Shown piece after piece: positions 33,737 through 44,017 of a DNA stretch of 64,000 nucleotides. The notes under the pieces are model-generated. The model did no database searches and was not told where the DNA came from. It saw nothing but the letters and a program-made list of their open reading frames with translations. The first letter of the stretch is position 1. Each line of letters begins with the position of its first letter. The DNA is taken from NCBI RefSeq assembly GCF_013141915.1, contig NZ_SROX01000007.1, forward strand, positions 124,001-188,000, in the 5' to 3' direction. The translations under genes and the position numbers were made by a program. Source of the DNA: Cupriavidus necator. GTDB taxonomy: Bacteria > Pseudomonadota > Gammaproteobacteria > Burkholderiales > Burkholderiaceae.

Positions 33737-35179
33737 TTACCAGGGCAGCGAATAAGTCTTGGTATTGCAGAAGCTCTTCATCGCTTCGAGCACCCCCTCC
33801 TTGTAGCCCAGCCCTGAATCCTTGATGCCGCCGAACGGTGTCATCTCAAGACGATAGCCAGGGACCTCGCGGACATTGACCGTGCCGACGTGCAACTCGC
33901 GGATCAAGCGGGTGATGTAGTCGAGCCGGTTGGTGCAGACCGACGACGAAAGCCCGTACGCCGTGCCGTTGGAGATCCGGATAGCGTCGTCGATATCTTT
34001 AAAGCGAATCACCGGCGAGACCGGGCCGAAGGTTTCTTCCCTGACCACGGTCATTTCCGGGTCCACGTGGTCGAGGACGGTAGGCGCGTACAGTGCGCCG
34101 TCGCGCTTGTGGCCGGCGAGCAGGCGCGCGCCGCCGGCGATGGCGGCATTCACCACGGACTCGAACTGGATCGCAGCGGCCTCGTCGATGACCGTGCCCA
34201 TGTCCGTGTCGGGATCCAGCGGGTCGCCATACTTCACTGCCCGCGTCTTGGCGACCAGCAACTCGACAAAGCGGTCGGCCACGGATTCCTGCACCAGCAT
34301 CCGTTTGACGGCGGTGCATCGCTGCCCGGAGTTCTTGTATGAGCCACCGGCGGCCAGCGTCGCGGCCTCCTCCAGGTCGGCGTCTTCCATCACGATGATC
34401 GGATCGTTGCCGCCCAGCTCCAGCACCTGGCGCTTGTATGCGGCCTTTGCCGCGATGTACTTGCCGATCGGCACGCCGCCGGTGAAGGTCACCAGATCCA
34501 CGTGCTGGCTGGTCAGCAATTCGTCGGCGATCTCGCGCGGATCGCCGGTGACGACCGACAGCATCTGCGGTGGCAGGCCGGCTTCATAGAGGATATCGGC
34601 GAGTGCGAAGGCGGCCAGTGGCGTCTTCTCGCTCGGCTTGAGGACGATGCGGTTGTTGGTGGCCACCGCTGGCGCCACCTTGTGAATCACCTGGTTAAGC
34701 GGGTGATTGAACGGCGTGATGGCCGAGATGGCACCCAGCAGCGGTTCCTTGAGCGTATAGACCTTGCGGCTCTTGCCGTGGGGGGTAAGGTCGCACGAGA
34801 AGACCTGGCCATCGTCCACCAGCGCCTGGTTGGCGGCGAACAGCAGCACGTCGGAGGCGCGGCCGACTTCATAGAGCGTGTCCTTGAGCGACAAGCCCGA
34901 TTCCAGGGTGATCAGGGTTGCAATCTCATCCTTGCGCTGCGCGATGATGTCGCCGGCGCGCATCAGGATGCGGTAGCGGTCGTAGCGGGTCAGGGTCGAA
35001 CGGTACTGATGGGCAATGCGCAGGGCGCGGCGCACGTCTTCGATATCGGCCTTCGGCACCGTGGCGATGACTTCCCCGGTGTAGGGATAAGTCACCTCGA
35101 TCACGCGATCGCGATAGACCTTTTCGCCGGCAATCCGCAGCGCTTCATGGCGAATGCTTGACGTGACTGGTGTGCTCAT
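33737..35179 (-). CDS. phnY: Phosphonoacetaldehyde dehydrogenase
   Basis: Aldehyde dehydrogenase of 480 residues. ITPFNHPLNQVIHKVAPA, VLELGGNDPI with the general-base Glu, and the catalytic Cys in NSGQRCTAVKR are conserved. Placed between phnA and ald and opposite phnW, it should oxidise phosphonoacetaldehyde to phosphonoacetate, as PhnY does in Sinorhizobium. ATG at 35179 has GGAG six bases upstream. A strong hairpin precedes it in the mRNA. Confidence 0.9.
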   Translation of the reverse strand: MSTPVTSSIRHEALRIAGEKVYRDRVIEVTYPYTGEVIATVPKADIEDVRRALRIAHQYRSTLTRYDRYRILMRAGDIIAQRKDEIATLITLESGLSLKDTLYEVGRASDVLLFAANQALVDDGQVFSCDLTPHGKSRKVYTLKEPLLGAISAITPFNHPLNQVIHKVAPAVATNNRIVLKPSEKTPLAAFALADILYEAGLPPQMLSVVTGDPREIADELLTSQHVDLVTFTGGVPIGKYIAAKAAYKRQVLELGGNDPIIVMEDADLEEAATLAAGGSYKNSGQRCTAVKRMLVQESVADRFVELLVAKTRAVKYGDPLDPDTDMGTVIDEAAAIQFESVVNAAIAGGARLLAGHKRDGALYAPTVLDHVDPEMTVVREETFGPVSPVIRFKDIDDAIRISNGTAYGLSSSVCTNRLDYITRLIRELHVGTVNVREVPGYRLEMTPFGGIKDSGLGYKEGVLEAMKSFCNTKTYSLPW

Positions 35180-35219
35180 GAGTGTCTCCTCTTGGTTTGA
35201 ATCGGCGGGCACGACTGTC

Positions 35220-35240
35220 CCCCCGCCCCTGCGGCGGGGG
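35220..35240 (-). other. GC-rich hairpin between phnA and phnY
   Basis: CCCCCGCC / GGCGGGGG with loop CCTGC lies in the 99-base gap between phnA and phnY. No T run follows in the leftward direction, so it is more likely an mRNA stability or processing element than a terminator. Confidence 0.45.
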
Positions 35241-35278
35241 CGTATCGGGACAGCAGCCAGCGATTCGGGAAGGTGCCG

Positions 35279-36539
<1,261 letters not shown>

Positions 36540-36544
36540 TCAGC

Positions 36545-37234
36545 TCATGGTTCTTTGTTACTGCCTGGATGCACCTTGCGGTGCGCCTTGAGCATGCGTA
36601 CGCGGCTGGCGGCCACGTGCGCGCGCAGCGCAGCGCCGGCGCGCCTGGCATCGCCCGACACGATGGCGTTGACGATGGTGCGATGTTCGTCGGCGGAGAC
36701 ATCAAGCCCCCCGCCCTGGGTCAATGCCTGCATGCGAAACAGATGCAGCTCCTTCACCAGCCGCCGGTAGGTCTCGGCGAGCTTGCTGCTACCCGCGCGA
36801 TCCAGCAGCAGTTCATGGAAGCGCAGGTTGAGCGAGGCGTAGGTGGCCGCCTCCTTGTTGTTTGCGGCCTCTTCCATGGCGCCCACCAACTGGTTCAGGT
36901 CATCCGCCAGCGTTGCGTTGACGCGCTGCGCCACACGCTTGCCGATGATTTCTTCCAGGGCCTCGCGCAGTTCGTAGATTTCATCGGCCTCCTCAACCGA
37001 GATCTCGCGCACGAAGACCCCGCGATTCTTCTCGTTGCGCACCAGTCCGGCTTCCTCCAGCGCCCGCAGTGCTTCGCGGATGGGGCCGCGGCTGGTGCCG
37101 AAGCGCGCAGCGATGTCGCTCTCGTTGATGCGCGTGCCGGGCGGCAGTTCACCGGTCATGATCAGTCGTTCGATTTCCTCCTGCACCAGCATTGGCAGCG
37201 AGCTTGAACGCAAGAGTTGGATGGCGTCGGTCAT
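36545..37234 (-). CDS. GntR-family (FCD) regulator of phosphonate genes
   Basis: FadR-subfamily regulator of 229 residues. The winged helix includes GTRINESDIAARFGTSRGPIREAL (key residues ESDIAARF and RGPIREAL) and the FCD effector domain follows from about residue 85, with metal-site histidines in LRFHELLL and EHRTIV. GGAG lies eight bases before the ATG at 37234; an ATG six bases upstream is possible. It is first in the leftward phosphonate operon and divergent from phnS, and very likely acts at the inverted repeat between them. Confidence 0.87.
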   Translation of the reverse strand: MTDAIQLLRSSSLPMLVQEEIERLIMTGELPPGTRINESDIAARFGTSRGPIREALRALEEAGLVRNEKNRGVFVREISVEEADEIYELREALEEIIGKRVAQRVNATLADDLNQLVGAMEEAANNKEAATYASLNLRFHELLLDRAGSSKLAETYRRLVKELHLFRMQALTQGGGLDVSADEHRTIVNAIVSGDARRAGAALRAHVAASRVRMLKAHRKVHPGSNKEP

Positions 37235-37246
37235 TCCCATGGCTCC

Positions 37247-37275
37247 ATTAAAGTGGGCGAACTGTAAATTGTCAA
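37247..37275 (-). promoter_or_regulatory. Leftward promoter of the gntR-phnA-phnY operon
   Basis: On the minus strand a perfect -35 box TTGACA (37275-37270) is followed after 17 bases by TTTAAT (37252-37247), one mismatch from consensus. The -35 box lies inside the left arm of the inverted repeat. Transcription would begin near 37240, at or next to the gene's start codons, implying a very short or absent leader. Confidence 0.55.
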
Positions 37276-37299
37276 CAGTTTTCAATCTTCAGTTGACAG
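37269..37299. promoter_or_regulatory. Inverted repeat, candidate operator of the phosphonate regulator
   Basis: TTGTCAACAG (37269-37278) and CAGTTGACAG (37290-37299) are inverted copies of one TGTCAAC motif in the gap between the divergent gntR and phnS genes. Each arm overlaps the -35 box of one of the two promoters, so one regulator bound here could shut off both operons. Confidence 0.6.
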
Positions 37300-37321
37300 T
37301 CATCAGCCTACGTTCTACATT
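37293..37321 (+). promoter_or_regulatory. Rightward promoter of the phosphonate transport operon
   Basis: A perfect TTGACA (37293-37298) is followed after 17 bases by TACATT (37316-37321). It overlaps the right arm of the inverted repeat and lies about 90 bases upstream of phnS. Confidence 0.6.
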
Positions 37322-37411
37322 GATTTCCAATCTTACCGCAGGGTGTCGATGCGGCACACCGCGGCAGGGCAAACAGGACAGACGACAGATCTGCCAAACA
37401 CGGAGACAAGC

Positions 37412-38434
37412 ATGAGACATTCCCTTGCCATGGCGCTGTGCGCCTCTTCCCTGGTATTCGCCACAGGCATCGCCGCCGCGCAGAAGACCACCTTGACGGT
37501 CTACACCGCGCTGGAGACCGATGCGATGAAGCTCTATAAGGACGGCTTCGAGAAGGCGAACCCCGATATCGAAGTGCGATGGGTGCGCGACTCCACCGGC
37601 ATCGTTACCGCCCGGCTGATGGCCGAAAAGGCCAACCCGCAGGCCGACGTGGTGGCCGGGCTGGCCGCCAGCAGCCTCGTGCTGCTGTCACAGGAAGGCA
37701 TGCTGCAGGCCTACGAGCCGAAGGGCTTCCAGCAACTGAACCCGACCTATTCCGATCCGGCGCGGCCACCGCAGTGGGTCGGCATGGACGTATGGGCCGC
37801 CACCATCTGCTTCAACCGGGTCGAAGCGCAGAAGCTCGGCCTGCCCAAGCCCGAAAGCTGGAAGGATCTGGCCAAGCCCATCTACAAGGGCCGCATCACG
37901 ATGCCGCACCCGGCTTCCAGCGGCACCGGCTACCTCGATGTGGCGGCCTGGCTGCAGATGTGGGGCGAAGCCGATGGCTGGAAGTACATGGATGGCCTGC
38001 ACGAGAACATCGCCCAATATGTGCACTCTGGCTCCAAGCCGTGCAAGCAGGCCGCCACCGGCGAGTTCCCGATCGGCATCTCGTTCGAATTCCGCGGTCA
38101 CCAGGTGCGCAAGGCCGGTGCGCCGGTCGACCTGGTCTTCCCCGCCGAGGGCCTGGGCTGGGACATCGAGGCCACCGGCATCATGAAGACGACCAAGAAG
38201 GTGGCCGAGGCAAGGCGTTTCGCCGACTGGATGGCGAGCCGCGACGCCAACCAGATCAGCGCCAACTGGTGGGCCGTGGTGGCCTATCCCGGCGTGGCCA
38301 AGCCGCTGGACGGCATTCCCGCCAATTATGAGAGCCGCTTCGCCCGCAATGACTTCCAATGGGCCGCCAGGAACCGCACCCGCATCCTGGCCGAGTGGAG
38401 CAAGCGCTACGACAGCAAGGCCGAAGCCAAATAA
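37412..38434 (+). CDS. phnS: 2-Aminoethylphosphonate ABC transporter, substrate-binding protein
   Basis: Periplasmic binding protein of 340 residues. A signal peptide (cleavage near GIAAA) precedes TLTVYTALETDAMK, and WVRDSTGIVTARLMAEK follows, as in iron(III)/phosphonate-type binding proteins of this transporter family. GGAG lies six bases before the ATG. It is the first gene of the rightward operon with the ATPase, permease and phnW, which fixes its likely ligand as 2-aminoethylphosphonate. Confidence 0.9.
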   Translation: MRHSLAMALCASSLVFATGIAAAQKTTLTVYTALETDAMKLYKDGFEKANPDIEVRWVRDSTGIVTARLMAEKANPQADVVAGLAASSLVLLSQEGMLQAYEPKGFQQLNPTYSDPARPPQWVGMDVWAATICFNRVEAQKLGLPKPESWKDLAKPIYKGRITMPHPASSGTGYLDVAAWLQMWGEADGWKYMDGLHENIAQYVHSGSKPCKQAATGEFPIGISFEFRGHQVRKAGAPVDLVFPAEGLGWDIEATGIMKTTKKVAEARRFADWMASRDANQISANWWAVVAYPGVAKPLDGIPANYESRFARNDFQWAARNRTRILAEWSKRYDSKAEAK

Positions 38435-38507
38435 CTCGCGCCGGGGCGGGCGCCCGTCCGCCCGGTCTTTCACGACCTGTAGCCATCACCACATAGTGGG
38501 GACCCCC

Positions 38508-39638
38508 ATGGAAATGACCAGCGCCAAGTTCGTCGCCACGCGCGCCGGCAGCGTGCCCGCCCTCGAGATCCGCGGCGTGCGCAAGGAATTCGAATCGTTC
38601 TGCGCCCTGCGGCATATCGACCTGACCGTCTACCAGGGCGAAATGCTGTGCTTCCTCGGCCCGTCGGGCTGCGGCAAGACCACGCTGCTGCGCATCATCG
38701 CCGGACTGGAGCAGCAGACCGCCGGCACCATCCTCCAGGCCGGGCGCGATATTTCGGCCCTGCCTCCCGCCCGGCGGGACTACGGCATCGTGTTCCAGTC
38801 GTATGCCCTGTTCCCCAACCTGACGATTGCCGACAACGTGGCCTACGGCCTTGCGAATCGCCGCGCCGGCCGGGCCGAGACCGCGCAGCGGGTGCAGGAA
38901 CTGCTCGAGCTGGTGGGCCTGCCGACCTCCGCGCGCAAGTATCCGAGCCAGCTGTCGGGCGGCCAGCAGCAGCGCGTGGCGCTGGCCCGGGCGCTGGCGA
39001 CCCGGCCCGGGCTGCTGCTGCTGGACGAACCGCTGTCAGCGCTCGATGCCCTCGAACGCGTGCGCCTGCGCGGCGAGATCCGGCGCCTGCAGCAGCAAGT
39101 GGGCGTGACCACCATCATGGTCACGCACGACCAGGAAGAAGCCCTGTCCATGGCAGACCGGATCGTGGTCATGAACCACGGTGTCATCGAGCAGGTCGGC
39201 ACGCCGCTGGAGGTCTATGAAAGCCCGGCCACGCCCTTCGTGGCTGACTTTGTCGGGCGCGTAAACGTGCTGTCCGCGACGGCCCTGGGCGGGCAGCGCT
39301 ACCGCGCGGGCACGCTCGAACTGACCTGTGGAGGCTGCCGCCGTGAGTTCGAGCCCGGCACGCCAGTCAATCTCTATGTTCGCCCCGAAGACCGCCACAT
39401 CGGCGAGCTCGGCGACGACATGCCCAACCAGCTGAGCGTCAACATCGAAAAGGTGGAATTCCTCGGCGACACCTGCATGGCCGAAGTCCGCTGCGAGCAA
39501 CTGCGCGACCAGTCGCTCAGCCTCCAGTTCACCCTCGACCAGTTCCACGATCACGGTATCCGCGCCGGCCAGCCCCTTCGGATTGCGCTGCGCGCCAACC
39601 GCATCCAGGCCTTCGCGGCGACAGGAGCAAGACGATGA
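38508..39638 (+). CDS. phnT: 2-Aminoethylphosphonate ABC transporter, ATPase
   Basis: ABC ATPase of 376 residues. Walker A GPSGCGKT, signature LSGGQQQR, Walker B LLLLDEP and H-loop VTHD are intact; the C-terminal third is a TOBE-type domain (VNLYVRPED). The last four bases overlap the permease start (ATGA). ATG at 38508 is chosen with GGGGA upstream; a second ATG two codons later is possible. It belongs to the PhnT2 group by context. Confidence 0.92.
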   Translation: MEMTSAKFVATRAGSVPALEIRGVRKEFESFCALRHIDLTVYQGEMLCFLGPSGCGKTTLLRIIAGLEQQTAGTILQAGRDISALPPARRDYGIVFQSYALFPNLTIADNVAYGLANRRAGRAETAQRVQELLELVGLPTSARKYPSQLSGGQQQRVALARALATRPGLLLLDEPLSALDALERVRLRGEIRRLQQQVGVTTIMVTHDQEEALSMADRIVVMNHGVIEQVGTPLEVYESPATPFVADFVGRVNVLSATALGGQRYRAGTLELTCGGCRREFEPGTPVNLYVRPEDRHIGELGDDMPNQLSVNIEKVEFLGDTCMAEVRCEQLRDQSLSLQFTLDQFHDHGIRAGQPLRIALRANRIQAFAATGARR

Positions 39639-41364
39639 AAGAGCTCGCGCTTCCCCAAACGCCCGAGGCCACCGACGCCGGCTGGCTGGCCCGCCTGAAC
39701 TGGGACGAAATCATCGCCCGCGCGGTGCTGGCCTGCGTCCTGCTGGCGCTGTTGCTCTTCTTGCTGGCGCCGATGGGTGCCATCCTCGGCAATGCCGTGC
39801 TCGATCACGACGGCCATTTTGTCGGGCTGGCTCACTTCGCCGCGTATATCAGGACGCCGGCGCTGATGCAGTCGGCACGCAACTCGGTGCTGCTGGCCGG
39901 CAGCGTGGTCGGCATCTCGGTGCCACTGGCCTTTGTCTTCGCCTATGCGCTGACGCGCACCACCCTGCCCGCGCCGCTGAAGGCGGTGTTCCGGCTGGTG
40001 GCACTGATCCCGCTGCTGGCGCCGTCGCTGCTTTCCGCCATCTCTTTCGTGCAATGGTTTGGCAATCAGGGCGTGCTCAAACCCCTTCTGGGCGGGGCGT
40101 CGATCTATGGCGCGCCCGGCATCATCATCGCCGAGGTGTATAACACCTTTCCCCATGCATTGATGATCCTGGTCACGGCGCTGTCGCTTGCCGACGGCCG
40201 CCTTTATGAGGCCGCCAGCGCCCTGGGCGCCAGTACCTCGCGCAAGTTCTTCACCGTTACCCTGCCCTCCTGCAAGTACGGCCTGATCAGCGCGGCGACG
40301 GTGACCTTCACCTATGTCATCTCTGACTTTGGTGCGCCCAAGGTGATTGGCGGTGACTTCAACGTGCTTTCCATCGACGTCTTCAAGCAGGTGATCGGCC
40401 AGCATAACTTTTCGATGGGTGCGGTGGTGGGGCTGCTGCTGCTGGTGCCGTCCGTCCTCTCATTCATGATCGACACCGTGGTGCGCCGCAAGCTGCGCGC
40501 CCAGCTCACCGCACGTTCGGTGCCCTACGCGCCCAAGCCCAATGCCTGGGTCAACACGCTGCTGGGCAGCTACTGCGTACTGGTTTGCGCACTGTTGCTG
40601 GCAGTGGTCGGCATGGCGGTCTATACCTCGCTGATCAAGCTGTGGCCATACGACCTGACGCTCGGCCTGCAGAACTACCGCATGGTGCTGTTCGAGAGCG
40701 ACATGGCGGGTGCCTACAAGAATAGCCTGGTGCTGGCCGGCGCCACGGCGCTCACGGGCTCGCTCATTGTCTTCACGGGGGCCTACCTGATCGAGAAGAC
40801 CCGCAACCTGGGGCTGATGCGGCCGCTCATGCATTTCCTGGCGGTCCTGTCGATGGCGGTCCCGGGGCTGGTGCTTGGGCTTGCTATGTCATCTTCTTCA
40901 ATCATCCCGCCAACCCGCTCAACTTCCTTTACAACACGATGGCGCTGGTGATCCAGTCGACCATCATCCACTACTACACCTCGAGCCACCTGACGGCCAT
41001 TACCGCCCTCAAGCAGATCGACAACGAGTTCGAGGCGGTCTCGGCCTCGCTCAAGGTGCCGCAGTGGCGCACGTTCCTGCGTGTCACGCTGCCGGTATGC
41101 CTGCCGGCGGTGCTCGACATCGCCCGGTATTACTTCGTGGTGTCGATGGCCACGCTGTCCTGCGTGATCTTCCTCTATACGCCGGAAACCATCCTCGCGT
41201 CGGTGGCCATCATGCACATGGACGATGCCGGCGACATCGGCCCGGCAGCCGCCCTGGCCAGCCTGATCGTACTGACGTCCACCGCCATTTGCCTGGTCTA
41301 TGCCCTGTGCACCCGCGTGCTGCTGCGACGCACGCAGGCCTGGCGCGACCTGGCCCGCGGCTGA
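39635..41364 (+). pseudogene. phnU: 2-Aminoethylphosphonate ABC transporter, fused permease, frameshifted
   Basis: Inner-membrane permease made of two fused permease domains (about 12 segments), as in the PhnU2 group. The frame from 39635 reads through to GLVLGLA, then shifts at about 40885 (CTTGCTATGTC where CTTGC-N-TATGTC is expected) and would end at 40951. One base over, [17 protein letters not shown] continues through the second domain to 41364. The total is 1730 bases, one short of 577 codons including the stop. As read, the product lacks roughly its last quarter, including the second EAA-type loop ([12 protein letters not shown]). Confidence 0.85.
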
Positions 41365-41408
41365 GCATCGCTTTTCCACAAGCCAATAAACCGCCATCAG
41401 GAGACACC

Positions 41409-42536
41409 ATGACCGCCACGCCCTACCCCATTCTTCTCACTCCCGGCCCCCTCACAACCTCCGACCGCACCCGCGAGGCCATGCTGCGCGACTGGGGCTC
41501 GTGGGACACTGACTTCAACGCCATTACCGGCCGCATTCGCCAGCAGGTACTTGCGATCGTGCATGGGCAAGGCACGCACGAATGCGTGCCGCTGCAAGGC
41601 AGCGGTACCTTTTCCGTGGAGGCCGCCATCGGCACGCTGGTGCCGCGTGACGGCCATGTGCTGGTGCCTGTGAACGGCGCCTACTGCCAGCGCATCGCCA
41701 GGATCTGCAAGACGATCGGCCGGCGCCTGTCCACCATCGAGTATGCCGAGGACCGCCCGATGCGGGCCGCGGACATCGACCGTAGGCTGGCGGCGGACCC
41801 GTCCATCACCCACGTCGCCGTGGTCCACTGCGAAACCGGCACCGGCGTGCTCAATCCGCTCGAGCAGATCGCCCAGGTGGTGGCCCGGCACGGGCGCGGA
41901 CTGATCGTCGATGCCATGAGCTCGTTCGGTGCGATCGACATCGACGCCCGCGCCACGCCGTTCGACGCCGTCATTGCCGCCTCGGGCAAATGCCTGGAAG
42001 GGGTGCCGGGCATGGGCTTCGTCATCGTGCGCCGCGTCGCGCTGGAACGCTGCGAAGGCAACAGCCCCTCGCTGTCGCTCGACCTCTACGACCAGTGGCG
42101 ATACATGGAACGCACCACGCAGTGGCGCTTCACGCCGCCGACGCACGTGGTCGCGGCGCTTGACCAGGCGCTCCAGCAGTATGTGGAAGAAGGCGGACTC
42201 CCGGCACGCGGCGCCCGCTACACGCGCAACTGCGCGTTGCTGGTGGATGGCATGGAAGCGCTTGGCATCAAGCCCTACCTCGATCGCAAGGTGCAGGCAC
42301 CGATCATCGTCACGTTCCACGCGCCCGCCGACCCGCGCTACGACTTCAAGACCTTCTATCAGGCTGTCAAGCAGCGCGGCTACATCCTGTATCCGGGCAA
42401 GCTGACCGAGATCGAGACCTTCCGCGTCGGATGCATCGGCCATTTCGGCGACGCCGGCATCCCCGGGGCGGTAAAGGCAATTGGCGAAGTCCTGGCCGCG
42501 ATGGGCGTCGGCACCGGACAGAGCGTCGCCGCATAA
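41409..42536 (+). CDS. phnW: 2-Aminoethylphosphonate-pyruvate transaminase
   Basis: PLP enzyme of 375 residues that transfers the amino group of 2-aminoethylphosphonate to pyruvate, giving phosphonoacetaldehyde and alanine. The start [19 protein letters not shown], the motif VDAMSSFGA with the PLP-binding Asp, and [11 protein letters not shown] with the PLP lysine are diagnostic. GGAGA precedes the ATG at 41409. It ends the rightward operon just before a terminator. Confidence 0.95.
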   Translation: MTATPYPILLTPGPLTTSDRTREAMLRDWGSWDTDFNAITGRIRQQVLAIVHGQGTHECVPLQGSGTFSVEAAIGTLVPRDGHVLVPVNGAYCQRIARICKTIGRRLSTIEYAEDRPMRAADIDRRLAADPSITHVAVVHCETGTGVLNPLEQIAQVVARHGRGLIVDAMSSFGAIDIDARATPFDAVIAASGKCLEGVPGMGFVIVRRVALERCEGNSPSLSLDLYDQWRYMERTTQWRFTPPTHVVAALDQALQQYVEEGGLPARGARYTRNCALLVDGMEALGIKPYLDRKVQAPIIVTFHAPADPRYDFKTFYQAVKQRGYILYPGKLTEIETFRVGCIGHFGDAGIPGAVKAIGEVLAAMGVGTGQSVAA

Positions 42537-42563
42537 GGGATCCGAGGCGTCATTTGCGCTGAG

Positions 42564-42600
42564 TGAAAGCCTTCGCGGTGCCTCCGCGGAGGCCTTTCTC
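42564..42600 (+). terminator. Rho-independent terminator after phnW
   Basis: CCTTCGCGG (42570-42578) pairs with CCGCGGAGG (42584-42592) with one G-T pair around loop TGCCT; flanking AAAG and CTTT extend the stem, and CCTTTCTC follows. Confidence 0.75.
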
Positions 42601-42748
42601 ATTGGCAAGGGAGTTCCCGCCCGGCGGCCGGCCGTAGCGGTTGCGCCAGCGCGGTAGTGACCGGCTCGTTGCGGCGTTTTGGCCATCACGGCGAGCGAGG
42701 CCAACCTTGCCTATACTGCGCATGATTCCCTTCAGCCCACGCCAAACC

Positions 42749-43438
42749 ATGGATTACACCCCCGGCATCAGCCACCTCGCCAGCCTGCTCGCCGATCCCG
42801 GCCGCGCCGCCATGCTGTGGGCGCTGATGGACGGCAGCGCGCGCCCGGCGGGAGAGCTGGCGTTGATCGCCGGCCTGTCGGCGTCTTCCACCAGCGGGCA
42901 CCTGGCGCGGCTGTCCGAAGGCGGCCTGCTGGTGGCCGAGACGCGCGGGCGCAACCGCTATTACCGGCTGGCGACGCCGGAGATCGGCGTGGCGATCGAG
43001 GCGCTGGCGTCGGCGTCGGTGGCGAGCCAGCCGCCGCGGCTGCGGGCGGTGCCGGTGTCGCGCACCGCACCGCCGGCGCTGCGCCAGGCGCGCACCTGCT
43101 ATGACCATCTCGCGGGCGAGCTGGCAGTCGGCCTGTTCGAGCGCATGACGCAATCCCGCTGGCTGATGCTGGACGGGCAGCGCGTCGAACTCAGCGGCGA
43201 CGGCGCGCAGGCGCTGGCGCGGCTGGGCGTGGATGTGGATGCCGCGCGCCGCAAGCGGCGGCAGTTCGCCTGTACCTGCCCGGACTGGAGCGAGCGCAAG
43301 CCGCACCTGGGCGGCGCACTGGGCGCGGCGCTGCTGGGCAGCCTGCTGGGGCGGGGCTGGATCGAGCCCATGCGCACCTCGCGCGCGCTGCGCGTGACAC
43401 CGGCCGGCCAACGCGAGATCATCCGCATCGCGGCCTAG
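42749..43438 (+). CDS. ArsR-type winged-helix regulator
   Basis: Protein of about 229 residues. MDYTPGISHLASLLADPGRAAML leads into an ArsR-type helix-turn-helix (key motif LSASSTSGHLARLSEGGLL). The second half includes RRKRRQFACTCPDWSERKPHLGG, a conserved Cys/Trp-rich stretch of a long ArsR subgroup. An in-frame ATG at 42722 would add nine residues but coincides with a TATACT box, so 42749 is preferred. The gene downstream is unrelated in family; target and effector are unknown. Confidence 0.78.
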   Translation: MDYTPGISHLASLLADPGRAAMLWALMDGSARPAGELALIAGLSASSTSGHLARLSEGGLLVAETRGRNRYYRLATPEIGVAIEALASASVASQPPRLRAVPVSRTAPPALRQARTCYDHLAGELAVGLFERMTQSRWLMLDGQRVELSGDGAQALARLGVDVDAARRKRRQFACTCPDWSERKPHLGGALGAALLGSLLGRGWIEPMRTSRALRVTPAGQREIIRIAA

Positions 43439-43465
43439 CATGCCGCGGCAACCGGGAGAAAAAAG

Positions 43466-43972
43466 ATGGCCACACCGCTGGATGACGAGTCGCAGGACGC
43501 GATCGCGCGTTTCTTCGCCCTGATCAACCTGGGCGACAGCGCCCAGACCGCGGCGCAGCTGTCGATGTTCGAAGATGCGCTGCTCGATGCCGAGGACGAC
43601 GACACCGAAGGCCCCGAGCTGCTGTGGGTGGTGCGCGAGGTCATCGACTGGCAGTCGGGGTTCTTTGTCGACTGGAAGGATGCGCAGTCCTTGATCGGCT
43701 GCCTGAACCAGCTGTGCGAGCGGATGGACCTGGAACTCGACTGGGGCACCGACGACCCCGAGGACGAAGCCTTCCTGGAGAGCACCAGCGTGCCGGAGCT
43801 GATGGAGCTGGCGCACAACCAGCTGCGCGTGGCCGGCTATACGCTGTGGAACTGGGACACCGGCGGCGACGCCTACGGCGGCTGGATCACGCGCAGCGAG
43901 GACGACGAAGAGATGCTGGACCTGGCCGAGATCCTGCGCTTCGAGGTGCGGCCGGCGGATCAGCCTTATTGA
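43466..43972 (+). CDS. Conserved acidic hypothetical protein
   Basis: Soluble protein of 168 residues, very rich in Asp and Glu, with no signal peptide or membrane segment. It may belong to a domain-of-unknown-function family, but I cannot name it with certainty. Recognisable stretches are LLWVVREVIDWQSGFFVDWKD and WITRSEDDEEM. GGGAG lies 6-10 bases before the ATG, 27 bases after the ArsR-type gene, so the two may be co-transcribed. Confidence 0.72.
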   Translation: MATPLDDESQDAIARFFALINLGDSAQTAAQLSMFEDALLDAEDDDTEGPELLWVVREVIDWQSGFFVDWKDAQSLIGCLNQLCERMDLELDWGTDDPEDEAFLESTSVPELMELAHNQLRVAGYTLWNWDTGGDAYGGWITRSEDDEEMLDLAEILRFEVRPADQPY

Positions 43973-44017
43973 CCGCGGCCCCGGCGTGTTGCATGGCGTG
44001 CGTGGAGCGCGCAGCGC

